Positions 1 to 7,143 of a stretch of DNA of 8,219 nt are shown here, piece after piece. The stretch is taken from assembly GCA_017883345.1 (NCBI GenBank), contig JADGNT010000196.1, positions 1 to 8,219 on the forward strand, given 5' to 3'. Below the pieces are notes generated by a model. The model was not told where the DNA came from, ran no database searches, and saw only the letters and a list, made by a program, of their open reading frames with translations. The position numbers and the translations under genes were made by a program. Every line of letters starts with the position of its first letter. Position 1 is the first letter of the stretch. Origin of the DNA: Candidatus Solibacter sp. (GTDB lineage Bacteria; Acidobacteriota; Terriglobia; Bryobacterales; Bryobacteraceae).

Positions 1-761
1 GCGTCGATGTTGCGGCAGGCCAGTTTGCGCGCCTCGCCGCGCATCCCGGCATGCAGATGCAGCGCGCCGCAACAGCCCTGGCCCTCCGGCACCACCACCT
101 CGCAGCCGTTGCGCTGCAAGACCCGTACCGTGGCCTCATTCAGCCGCGCGAAACTCACATTGGCGATGCACCCGGCGAGAAACGCCACGCGATGCCGGCG
201 CTCGCCTTCCGGCGGAAACGTGCGGCCGATCTGGCTGAAGAAGAACGGCGGCTCGGCCGACGGTGTGAGCTGTTGCAGATCGCACAGTGGGCCCAGCAGC
301 TTCAACTGTCCCAGGCCGCGCACCAGCGTCTTGAGGCCGCTGACCTCGAAAAGGTAGAGCAGCGTGCCGGCCACCGAGAGGGCTCCGCGCGATGGCAGCA
401 GGTGCACGAATACCAGGCGCCGCAGTCTGCGCGCGAACCAGCCGCGGTGGGTGTGCGCTTCCAGTTCCGCGCGCGCATCTTCCACCATGCGGCCGTAGGG
501 CACGCCCGACGGGCAGGCCGATTCGCAGCCGCGGCAGGCCAGGCAGAGCCCGATGTGTTCGCGGTAGGAGTCGCTGATGGCCGCGCCGTTGGCCACCTGG
601 ACCATCTGATAGATGCGGCCGCGCGGCGAATCCATTTCGAGGCCGAGTTCGCGATAGGTGGGGCAGGCATTCAGGCACAGGCCGCAATGTACGCAGCGGT
701 CCAGGTCGAACTGCCTGGGTCCCAAATCGGTCTCTTCAGATAAGACGGTAAAGTCGGCCAC
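1..761 (-). CDS. glcF: Glycolate oxidase iron-sulfur subunit GlcF (N-terminal 253 residues, cut by window edge)
   Basis: GlcF carries electrons from the flavin subunits of glycolate oxidase (glycolate to glyoxylate) through iron-sulfur clusters towards the membrane respiratory chain. The visible part has two ferredoxin-type 4Fe-4S motifs: CVHCGLCLNACP (Cys23, 26, 29, 33) and CLACRGCESACP (Cys73, 76, 79, 83). A first CCG-type cysteine-rich segment (GQGCCGALHLHAG) follows near residues 228-240. The family is about 400-430 residues long, so roughly the last 40% lies off the left edge. No ATG is available in this frame. I chose the GTG at 761-759, which gives MADFTVLSEE and overlaps the end of glcE by 26 bp, implying translational coupling. 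A TTG at 725-723, preceded by GAAGAG, is an alternative start. The frame is open to the edge. Family assignment is firm because of the cysteine pattern and the glcE neighbour; the start is less certain. Confidence 0.94.
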   Translation of the reverse strand, partial: MADFTVLSEETDLGPRQFDLDRCVHCGLCLNACPTYRELGLEMDSPRGRIYQMVQVANGAAISDSYREHIGLCLACRGCESACPSGVPYGRMVEDARAELEAHTHRGWFARRLRRLVFVHLLPSRGALSVAGTLLYLFEVSGLKTLVRGLGQLKLLGPLCDLQQLTPSAEPPFFFSQIGRTFPPEGERRHRVAFLAGCIANVSFARLNEATVRVLQRNGCEVVVPEGQGCCGALHLHAGMRGEARKLACRNID

Positions 762-1884
762 GGTTCAAAAGGTTCCGCGGATCAAACAGATGCTTGACCC
801 GTTGCATGATTTCAAAATCGCCGCCGGGGGAAGGCCAGAGATCGAGCTTTCGCCGGCTCGCCTCGGGCGCGAACTCGATGACTGCCTTCGAGCCGGACCC
901 ATGCGCTCCCCCCAGCCAGTCCGCGGCGCCTTGCGCCCGCTCGAAATAGCCATAGCAGACGCCCGAGCCCGCGCGCGCCACCGCCGGACCGGGGAACGAC
1001 TGCATGACCGCTTCCGTGTCTTTCAGGGTACACGAAGCGCGCACGACCGCGCCATCCTCGTGCGCCGCCAGGAACTGCGGCGTGAAGTCTTCCACGTGGC
1101 GCCAGAGAGTCTGCTGGCGCTCATCCTCGAATGCCAGGCCATCGGTGAAGTTGGCGAATTCGCGCTCGTAGCGTTGGACGGCGGCCGCGTTGCCGCCGGC
1201 GCGCAGCGCCAGCAACCATGAGGAGTTGCCCAGCGTCCGGGCGGCGGCCGGGTTTAGCAGGTCGATCGCGGCCGGCTGCAACTGGCCGTTGAGGATCGCC
1301 TTGCGCGCCGCGATGGCGGCGGCCAGCGAATCGAAAGGCAGGAGAAAGCTGCGTTCCACTTCGGGCATCGGCTGTAGTTTGAAATTCACCACCGCGATGG
1401 CGGCCAGCGTACCGAAGGACCCGATCATCAGCTTCGCCATGTCCAGGCCGGCGACATTCTTGACCACCATCCCGCCCGATTTCACCAGCTTGCCTTCGAG
1501 GGTGGCGAACGTCATGCCGATCACCAGATCGCGCGCCGTGCCGTAAAGCCGCCGCCGGGGCCCGCTGCAGTTGGCGGAGATCACGCCGCCCACGGTGGCG
1601 CCATCGGCAAAGGGAGGGTCGAGCGGCACCATCTGGCGGTTTTCCGCCAGCACGTGGGTGAACTCGCACCAGCTCAATCCGGCGGCCACGCTGATGGTGA
1701 GATCGCGCGGTTCGTATTGCAGGACGCCGCGCAGCGACAGCGTGGTCAGCGCCACATCGGCGGGTTCCACCGGTCCGGCCATGCGGCGTTTGGTGGAATT
1801 CCCGGCGAGCGAGATAGTGCGGCCGGCTGCGGCGGCATCGCGCAGCGCTTCGGCCAATTCGGCGGGATTCGAGGGCGCAAGCAC
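736..1884 (-). CDS. glcE: Glycolate oxidase FAD-binding subunit GlcE
   Basis: GlcE is the shorter FAD-linked subunit of glycolate oxidase and works with GlcD and GlcF at the membrane. The 382-residue product matches the family length (about 350-400). Its N-terminal two thirds is a PCMH-type FAD-binding domain: an AGNSTK segment near residue 27, then DPPFADGATVGGVISANCSG (about 89-108), RRRLYGTARDLVIGM (110-124), and KSGGMVVKNVAGLDMAKLMI (135-154) followed by GSFGTL (155-160). The end, HLFDPRNLLNRGRL (365-378), is the usual C-terminal signature of the FAD-linked oxidase family. The start is GTG at 1884-1882, just 2 nt after the stop of the membrane-protein gene, with no clear Shine-Dalgarno, so translation probably depends on the preceding gene. 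Its 3' end overlaps glcF. No glcD lies immediately upstream, unlike the classical glcDEF order. Confidence 0.94.
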   Translation of the reverse strand: MLAPSNPAELAEALRDAAAAGRTISLAGNSTKRRMAGPVEPADVALTTLSLRGVLQYEPRDLTISVAAGLSWCEFTHVLAENRQMVPLDPPFADGATVGGVISANCSGPRRRLYGTARDLVIGMTFATLEGKLVKSGGMVVKNVAGLDMAKLMIGSFGTLAAIAVVNFKLQPMPEVERSFLLPFDSLAAAIAARKAILNGQLQPAAIDLLNPAAARTLGNSSWLLALRAGGNAAAVQRYEREFANFTDGLAFEDERQQTLWRHVEDFTPQFLAAHEDGAVVRASCTLKDTEAVMQSFPGPAVARAGSGVCYGYFERAQGAADWLGGAHGSGSKAVIEFAPEASRRKLDLWPSPGGDFEIMQRVKHLFDPRNLLNRGRLYRLI

Positions 1885-1886
1885 GT

Positions 1887-2240
1887 TTATAGAGTAGCCC
1901 AGGCTGCGCGGCGCAAAACGATATCCAGGACGGTCAGCACCAGCGAGCCAAGCAAAGCATTGAGGAACCCGTCGATCCGAAAGCCCGGCGTGAACATCGA
2001 CGCCAGTTTCAAGAGGACGGCATTCAAGACCAGGCGGAACAGGCCCAGGGTCAGAAAGGTGATCGGAAACGCGATGAATCGCAGAATCGGCCCGATGGTG
2101 ATGTCAACCAGCGCGATCACCACGGTGGCCAGCAGGGCGGTTTTGAAATTGCGGATCTGAATTCCGGGGATGATCTGTGCCACCAGCCAAAGCGCCAGCG
2201 CGCTCAGCAGCCAGTTGACGATCCAATGGACCAAAAACAT
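1887..2240 (-). CDS. Four-helix membrane protein, phage_holin_4_2 / YvlD-like
   Basis: This is a 117-residue, very hydrophobic protein. I see about four membrane segments: residues 3-24 (with WIVNWLLSALALWLVAQIIP), 34-52, 54-81 and 91-109. The PGIQI motif after helix 1, the repeated D-I-T-I-G-P-I-L-R segment near 46-54, and TPGFRIDGF (84-92) before the last helix are typical of the phage_holin_4_2 (YvlD) family. Despite the name, chromosomal members are usually not phage lysis proteins and their function is unknown. The ATG at 2240-2238 is supported by a strong GGAGG 6 nt upstream. The TAA stop is separated from the glcE GTG by 2 nt, so this gene is almost certainly cotranscribed with glcEF. 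Whether it helps the glycolate oxidase at the membrane or merely shares its promoter cannot be told from sequence. Confidence 0.86.
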   Translation of the reverse strand: MFLVHWIVNWLLSALALWLVAQIIPGIQIRNFKTALLATVVIALVDITIGPILRFIAFPITFLTLGLFRLVLNAVLLKLASMFTPGFRIDGFLNALLGSLVLTVLDIVLRRAAWATL

Positions 2241-2246
2241 GTGGGG

Positions 2247-2251
2247 CCTCC
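2247..2251 (-). promoter_or_regulatory. Shine-Dalgarno site of the holin-like gene
   Basis: GGAGG on the minus strand, 6 nt before the ATG at 2240. It is the only strong ribosome-binding site in the holin-like/glcE/glcF group. glcE and glcF have GTG starts with no clear site of their own, so ribosomes loaded here may supply all three genes. Confidence 0.7.
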
Positions 2252-2291
2252 AGCCACAGATAATGATAAGCCATTGCAGCGCGCGGTTGAA

Positions 2292-5200
2292 TCAACCCAG
2301 ATTGTGGACACGGTAAGCGGCCGGCGTCAGCCCCGAGGTAGCCAGATCCAGATGGTGCCGGTGGTGCGTGAACAGGAGAACCTGCGTGTGATTCGACAGC
2401 GTCTCCAGCGCTCTGAGCGCGGCCGAGGCGCGCGCATCGTCGAAGGTCATCAGCACGTCATCCGCGATGAAGGGAACCGGCCCGTGCGCATCGCAGTAGT
2501 TCACCACATAGGCCAGGCGCAGGGCGAGGAAAAGCTGATCCCGCGTCGCTTCACTCATACCTTCGACGCCGACTTGCTTCTGGTTAGCGCCGCGAATCCC
2601 CATTAACTCGGCTTCGCCCTGGTCATTCCAATCGACTCGCAGGTCTTCAAAGGAATCGTCAGTCAGTTGGCGGAACAGCTTGGCCGCGGTCTTCAACAAC
2701 GGACCCTGGTTCTTGTCGCGGTAACGTTCCACGGCGTTCGCCAGAATGCGAGAGGCCAGCCGCAGACGAACATACTCGTCGGTGAGGTTCCCGATTCTGC
2801 TGCGCAGGTGCTCTACGTCTTCGGCCGCCTGGCCCACCGAATCGGCGTCTTCTTTCTGCTTCAGTTCCAGTCGTGATGCGCCGAGCGTCTGGTCGCTATC
2901 GGCCTTCTGCTTCCCTAATGCCTCCACTTGCTGCTGGAGTTGGGCAATCCGGTTCGGTAGTTCATCGAGATTGAGCGCGTCGAGATCGACCACCAACTGG
3001 GCAATCGTCTCTCTTCCGGCAAAACTGGTCAGGTTGTCTTCCAGTTCCGACAATTCGCCACCGATCCTGCGTTTCTCCGCGGCTTTCCCGATGCAATCCG
3101 GCAAACTATCCGGATCCGCCGCGCCTGCCTCTTTGCACAGATCCACGAGCAGAGCGTTGCAAGCTGCAGCCTTATCCCGCGAGTGTGCGAGAAGTTTCTG
3201 CTTGTCCTCCGATTGCTTCACGAACGTCTTGAGGAGATCCCGGTTGGTCCGGTTTTGTTGGAGTTCGGCGTTCAACTTAATAATCGCGGCAAATGGATTC
3301 TCCACCGGGATCTCAAGCCGTGCGGATGCCACCAGGCTGGTCACCTGCAAGCGGAACTCAGCCTCATCCTTCGTCAGCTTGGCGATGCGGTCCTCCAGCT
3401 TTCCAATCTCATCGATTTTCGCCATTAGCGAAGTGATCCGCTCCAGCACTACCTGAACCTCTTCCGGCGAGGCATCGCGCCGGACCGGCAGTTTCTCCGT
3501 GGCTTCGCTCCACTCGCCTTTCCAAATGGAAAGCGCACTGTTGGCAGCCTTAAGGCGATCTTCGAGGTCCGCGATTTCCCGTACGGATCTCTGCACGTCG
3601 GCCTGCAAGGCGCCTTTTCGTTGCCGCAGTTCGGCCTGCCGGAAAACTGCGCGCTTGGCTTGTGCGGCGAGCGCCGCCAGCGGCGTGCCGGCATCGACCG
3701 CGACGCCGCCAATCGCTTCCAGTTTCGAAGTCAACGCCTGTCGAATGGCGAGAATGGATTCCTCAAGACCGGCCACCTCCGCCTGGCGCTTCCGCAGTTC
3801 GCTGGTGTTCGCCAGGATCAGATCGCGCTGGCGCAGCCAGCTCTGCATTTCCAGCGGTGTGCGTGGCGATACGGCGGTTGCGCTCCAGCGCGATTCCCAT
3901 TTCTTCTGCAGCTCCGCGGCCCCTCGCTGCCCCGCCTCAATCTGCAACTCCAAAGTGGCCGACTGTTCTTCCAGGCGCTCCAGGCTCACCAGCAGCGCGG
4001 CCTTTTCGCTGACACGCGCGGCTTCACGCCGCAACCGATCTGCAATCTGGTCGCTGGTCAGCACCGAAGTTTCGAACGACGAGGCGAGCCCCGGGCCGTC
4101 CACGGCAATCGCTTCCAGCCACGCCGTTCGGATGGTCTGCCACTGGGAATCGCGGCTGGTTCGGATGGAACCCAGATCCTGCTCGGTGGGGACTTCCTGT
4201 TCCTGTGCGATCTTCCGCAGATCGCGTTCGCACCGATCCCGCTCGGCCTGGAGGCGCGCCCTTTCGGCAAGTAGTCGTTTTTCCTCGGCTGACTGCTGCA
4301 GGAAACTGTTCTGAAATTCCGCGATGGTTTCGGGCAGCGGCGCCGGCGCTGCCGCCAACTGCTCCAGTGTGCCGTTCCAATCCGGCAAGGCTGAGACGCT
4401 GCGCTCCAGTTCGATCTTGGCGGCAGTCGCCTCGTTCGACAGGCGGGAATGCTCGGCCTCCAGGTCGCGGCCGGGAGGCGCCATGGCGAGCGCCTCCTCC
4501 AAATCGCCCGTGTCCACTGCCACTGCAAGTCCAGTCAACTCCTGGTTCGCTTTACGCTGTTCCTCGCGGGCTTTCTCCAAGTCCCGAATGCCGGCCTCCA
4601 CGCCCTGATCCACTGCCTTCTTGCTCGTGCTCAGGGTGAAGATGCGCTTCTGCGCAGGATCCGGAATCCGGAGTTTCGCGGCGTCTTCCAGCGCCATCCG
4701 CACACCGATGGAGTCCAGCAGGGCGGCAGCGTCCGCACGGGTCATTTCCAGCGTCTGCTGACGGCGCACACGGTCGTCCACGCCCTTCTTTACCGCGCCC
4801 GACTGTTGATACAGCAGATCGATTTCGCTCTCGCGCTCCAGTATCCCCAGCGCCACCGGCGTCGCGTCGATCTTCGCCTGCAAGCCTTCGATGTCCCGCG
4901 TCTGCGACGCAATCTCGGAATCGCTCCGCCGCAGCTCGTCGTGAGCGCTTCGATACCGATCCGCAAAATCCGCCGGCAGCGTCCGGCTGCCCTCGTGTTG
5001 TTTCAATTGCTCGATGCGCTGCTGGCGCTTGGCCACCAGCGGAAAGGCTTGCTGCAAGCGTCGCAGCCGTTGCTCTTCGAGACTCGCATCGCCGATCGCC
5101 TTCTCCAGTTTCCGCGATTGCTCCTCGGCCTCTTCCACCGAATCCCGCAATTGCTTGTATCCGCTGACCAGCAGCAGGGACTGCTTGACCGCCGCGGCCG

Positions 5201-5777
5201 CCACCTTCAACTCCGCAACCGCTTTGTTGATTTGTGTTTTCTGTGCCCGCTTCGTGAACAGCTCTTCGGCGGACTTTTGGAACTCGGCCTGCACCGCGCG
5301 CAAGCGATCCACACCGCCGGCCGCGGCAAAGAGCAGGCTGCCGAGGTCGCTGCGACTGGAGAGCAGCAATTCGCCGCCTTTGGCAATTTCGGCATGATCT
5401 ACGCCGAACATCCGATCGAAGACGTCGCGATCCTCCACGGGGAGCAAGGCCGACCACTCGGCAGGCGGAAAAATCGAATCCGACCCGTCATTGCGCCGCA
5501 GGCTGTTCGCGCGGCCTTTCCGCCGCACCACCTGGATTGCGCCCTTGGCCGAGTCCAGGGTCAGACCGATTCTCAGATCGTCGTACAGATGGAGAAAGGC
5601 GTCTTTCGTGTCCTGCGGAATTCCGTAGAGCGCATTCGACAGAGCGCGCAAGGTGCAGCTCTTGCCAGCCTCGTTGGCTCCGTAGACAATGTGCAGGTTG
5701 GCGCCCCCCTCCTCGAAGTTCAGCGACTTTCCGGTGAACGGGCCGTACGCGATCAGGTCCAGACTCAGAATCTTCAC
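2292..5777 (-). CDS. yhaN: YhaN-like SMC/Rad50-type ATPase with long coiled coils
   Basis: This 1161-residue ATPase probably partners the YhaO-like nuclease as Rad50/SbcC partners Mre11/SbcD. The N-terminal half of the nucleotide-binding head has YGPFTGKSLNF (11-21) and the Walker A motif GANEAGKS (33-40). Long charged, glutamine-rich coiled-coil stretches run from about 160 to 1000. Two tryptophan modules with SP or TP plus E interrupt them: KKWESRWSATAVSPRTPLEM (625-644) and IWKGEWSEATEKL (751-763) followed by SPEE. The C-terminal half has the signature-like GMSEATRDQLFLALRLA (1073-1089), Walker B PFIADDVLMTFDD (1102-1114) and a His switch in LLFTHHRHH (1134-1142). There is no CxxC zinc hook. 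The signature has Ala where SEGT-type motifs usually have Gly. The start is GTG at 5777, 7 nt after a GGAGG and overlapping the yhaO stop by 4 bp. It is longer than Bacillus YhaN (about 960). Family assignment is firm; the exact DNA substrate is unknown. Confidence 0.92.
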   Translation of the reverse strand: MKILSLDLIAYGPFTGKSLNFEEGGANLHIVYGANEAGKSCTLRALSNALYGIPQDTKDAFLHLYDDLRIGLTLDSAKGAIQVVRRKGRANSLRRNDGSDSIFPPAEWSALLPVEDRDVFDRMFGVDHAEIAKGGELLLSSRSDLGSLLFAAAGGVDRLRAVQAEFQKSAEELFTKRAQKTQINKAVAELKVAAAAVKQSLLLVSGYKQLRDSVEEAEEQSRKLEKAIGDASLEEQRLRRLQQAFPLVAKRQQRIEQLKQHEGSRTLPADFADRYRSAHDELRRSDSEIASQTRDIEGLQAKIDATPVALGILERESEIDLLYQQSGAVKKGVDDRVRRQQTLEMTRADAAALLDSIGVRMALEDAAKLRIPDPAQKRIFTLSTSKKAVDQGVEAGIRDLEKAREEQRKANQELTGLAVAVDTGDLEEALAMAPPGRDLEAEHSRLSNEATAAKIELERSVSALPDWNGTLEQLAAAPAPLPETIAEFQNSFLQQSAEEKRLLAERARLQAERDRCERDLRKIAQEQEVPTEQDLGSIRTSRDSQWQTIRTAWLEAIAVDGPGLASSFETSVLTSDQIADRLRREAARVSEKAALLVSLERLEEQSATLELQIEAGQRGAAELQKKWESRWSATAVSPRTPLEMQSWLRQRDLILANTSELRKRQAEVAGLEESILAIRQALTSKLEAIGGVAVDAGTPLAALAAQAKRAVFRQAELRQRKGALQADVQRSVREIADLEDRLKAANSALSIWKGEWSEATEKLPVRRDASPEEVQVVLERITSLMAKIDEIGKLEDRIAKLTKDEAEFRLQVTSLVASARLEIPVENPFAAIIKLNAELQQNRTNRDLLKTFVKQSEDKQKLLAHSRDKAAACNALLVDLCKEAGAADPDSLPDCIGKAAEKRRIGGELSELEDNLTSFAGRETIAQLVVDLDALNLDELPNRIAQLQQQVEALGKQKADSDQTLGASRLELKQKEDADSVGQAAEDVEHLRSRIGNLTDEYVRLRLASRILANAVERYRDKNQGPLLKTAAKLFRQLTDDSFEDLRVDWNDQGEAELMGIRGANQKQVGVEGMSEATRDQLFLALRLAYVVNYCDAHGPVPFIADDVLMTFDDARASAALRALETLSNHTQVLLFTHHRHHLDLATSGLTPAAYRVHNLG

Positions 5778-7012
5778 CTGGCCACCTCCGTGCCCAGCAG
5801 GCGTTCCATCAAAAGCGCTTCGACATCGTTCAGCAATGCCAGCCGGTCAACCGGTTCGCAAGCCTCGCGGAGATCGGCCGGCAGAAACTCGCGCAGGCCG
5901 GCAAGCTCTTCGAGTAGCGCATCCACGTCCTCGCCGCTATTACGCAGTTCATCCAGATAGTCTTTCAGCTCCGCGATCGGGCCTTCCGGAATGGTCGTGG
6001 TCCCCTCCGGCCACGTGTCGATCAGCAGCTTTTCAATCCACACGGAGCCGTTGCCCAGATCCACGCCGACCGACTGCAACTTTTCACGAACCGCCACACG
6101 GCCGGCGGCCAGCTTGCGATGGGCGCTGGTCGCTCCGCTGACGCGCACACGAATCGCCAGAGGGAGACCGGCGTTTTCCGACATCAACTCAGGCAGCCGC
6201 TTGGCGAAGCGGTCGATGACTGCTTCGCTATCCGCGGCGCCCGTGGCATCGATCTCACAGAGGTTCCAACGCAGCACATCCAGCGCCCTGAATTGGCGCG
6301 TGATCTGGTGGCGATCGTCCACGCTCACCAGCACGCAGCCGCGCGGTCCGGTCTCGCGGATATGCCGCCCCTGCACGTTTCCCGGAAAAACAACCGGCGG
6401 ATCTTCGCTGAGCGCTTGCGCAGTGTGGACGTGCCCCAGGGCCCAATACTGATACCCCTTCCCGGTGAGCAGCGGGATCGTGCAGGGCGCATACGGCTCA
6501 TGCCCCTGGGCGCCAGAGCCGCAGGTGTGCAGCAGTCCGATGTTGAAGGCGTCGCGAAACGGCTTCGGATAATCCTCGGCAAGGTTGTCGCGCACGTCCG
6601 CGGTCGCATAGCTCTGTCCGTGGATGAAGACGTTGAGCGATTTGACAGGAAAGGTCTCAGGTTTGCGGGAGGAGAAAACCGTAACGTTTTCCGGAAAGCG
6701 CAGTTCCCTGGTCATCTTGTTCTGGGCGTCGTGGTTGCCGGCAACCAGGTAGACGGGAATCTTCACCTCACGCAGCCGGGCCATCTGCTTGACGAAATAG
6801 AGACCGGTGCCGGCATCCCTCCAATCCCCGTCATAGAGATCGCCCGCAATGAGTACGAAATCGACAGCCTCGTCGATCGCCAGTTGCACCAGGTTTTCAA
6901 ATGCCCTGCGGGTCGCCCCGCGAATCTCCTCGACGGGAGCGCCTTCGTACCGTTCCAAACCCAGCAGCGGACTGTCCAGGTGAATATCGGCGGCGTGTAT
7001 GAATTTAAACAT
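5774..7012 (-). CDS. yhaO: YhaO-like DNA repair exonuclease (SbcD/Mre11-type metallophosphoesterase)
   Basis: This 412-residue calcineurin-like phosphoesterase is the predicted nuclease partner of the YhaN-like ATPase. All metal-binding motifs of the Mre11/SbcD family are present: D9-x-H11 (AADIHLDSP), GDLYD at 57-61, GNHD at 92-95, H162 in GLLHTCG, and GHVH at 193-196. HAADIHLDSPLLGL at the N-terminus is typical of YhaO rather than of classical SbcD. The C-terminal third (about 250-412) is helical and acidic and probably contacts the ATPase coiled coil. I placed the start at the ATG 7012-7010, with GGAAG 6 nt upstream. The frame stays open further upstream to 7438, but that extension reads through the intergenic palindrome and the neighbouring gene in a different frame, so I reject it. 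The TGA stop overlaps the next gene's GTG, giving tight coupling. Confidence 0.95.
   Translation of the reverse strand: MFKFIHAADIHLDSPLLGLERYEGAPVEEIRGATRRAFENLVQLAIDEAVDFVLIAGDLYDGDWRDAGTGLYFVKQMARLREVKIPVYLVAGNHDAQNKMTRELRFPENVTVFSSRKPETFPVKSLNVFIHGQSYATADVRDNLAEDYPKPFRDAFNIGLLHTCGSGAQGHEPYAPCTIPLLTGKGYQYWALGHVHTAQALSEDPPVVFPGNVQGRHIRETGPRGCVLVSVDDRHQITRQFRALDVLRWNLCEIDATGAADSEAVIDRFAKRLPELMSENAGLPLAIRVRVSGATSAHRKLAAGRVAVREKLQSVGVDLGNGSVWIEKLLIDTWPEGTTTIPEGPIAELKDYLDELRNSGEDVDALLEELAGLREFLPADLREACEPVDRLALLNDVEALLMERLLGTEVAR
5785..5789 (-). promoter_or_regulatory. Shine-Dalgarno site of the YhaN-like gene inside yhaO
   Basis: GGAGG lies within the last codons of the YhaO-like gene, 7 nt before the GTG at 5777. 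It decides the start of the ATPase and, with the 4-bp GTGA overlap, explains how the two subunits could be made in a coordinated ratio. Confidence 0.72.
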
Positions 7013-7034
7013 TACAGTCTTCCAGACACCATCA

Positions 7035-7040
7035 ATCATA
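7035..7040 (-). promoter_or_regulatory. Possible -10 element for yhaO-yhaN
   Basis: TATGAT on the minus strand would place a transcript start around 7028, giving a leader of about 16 nt with the GGAAG site at 7023-7019 before the ATG at 7012. The hexamer 17 nt upstream (ACGATG) is a poor -35. A perfect TTGACA (7080-7075) lies too far away, 34 nt, and belongs to the palindrome. The call is therefore weak. Confidence 0.3.
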
Positions 7041-7045
7041 CAGAT

Positions 7046-7136
7046 GGTAGGACAGACCATCGTCTTTTGTGGTCTGTCAAGCTGCCGTGCTGTAGCGAGG
7101 CATGACAGACCACGCAAGGCGATGGTCTGTCCCACC
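7046..7136. repeat. Nested palindrome of two inverted 28-bp hairpin units (BIME/REP-like)
   Basis: The core GACAGACCA occurs four times in alternating orientation. Unit A (7051-7078) is a hairpin with arms GACAGACCA and TGGTCTGTC and a 10-nt loop. Unit B (7104-7131) is the same hairpin inverted. Read in the same direction, the two units share GACAGACCATCG, then differ at three loop positions, then share GTGGTCTGTC. The whole region can also fold as one long hairpin with 30-nt arms (7050-7079 with 7103-7132, 27 of 30 matching) around a 23-nt loop. Adding GGT/ACC extends the outer arm to 7046 and 7136. It fills most of the 131-bp gap between the secreted-protein gene and yhaO. Paired inverted palindromes of this kind are typical of REP/BIME elements. 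It could protect the 3' end of the upstream transcript or attenuate read-through into yhaO. Confidence 0.82.
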
Positions 7137-7143
7137 CAGGAGC

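Noticed and set aside
136..687. Minus-strand 183-residue frame beginning MRPVPECLPH
   Set aside because: It is an out-of-frame reading of glcF; its composition is Arg/Pro/Ala without motifs.
51..743. 230-residue plus-strand open frame over glcF
   Set aside because: It is the antisense shadow of the iron-sulfur subunit. The minus-strand frame carries both 4Fe-4S motifs and a CCG segment.
1887..2240. Prophage origin for the holin-like gene
   Set aside because: No lysis, structural or integrase genes are near. The gene sits tightly in a metabolic cluster, and this family is widespread on bacterial chromosomes.
2241..2291. Terminator between yhaN and the holin-like gene
   Set aside because: The 51-bp gap has no stem-plus-T-run on the minus strand, so read-through from yhaN into the holin-like/glc genes is possible. 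A TATCAT there lacks a convincing -35.
4449..5960. 503-residue open frame on the plus strand
   Set aside because: It lies wholly antisense to the YhaN-like and YhaO-like genes, is rich in Arg, Leu and Gln as expected of a GC-rich shadow frame, and shows no motif. The minus-strand frame has complete ATPase motifs at both ends.
7075..7080. TTGACA on the minus strand as a -35 box for yhaO
   Set aside because: It is part of the palindromic repeat, and no -10 sequence lies 16-18 nt downstream; the TATGAT is 34 nt away.
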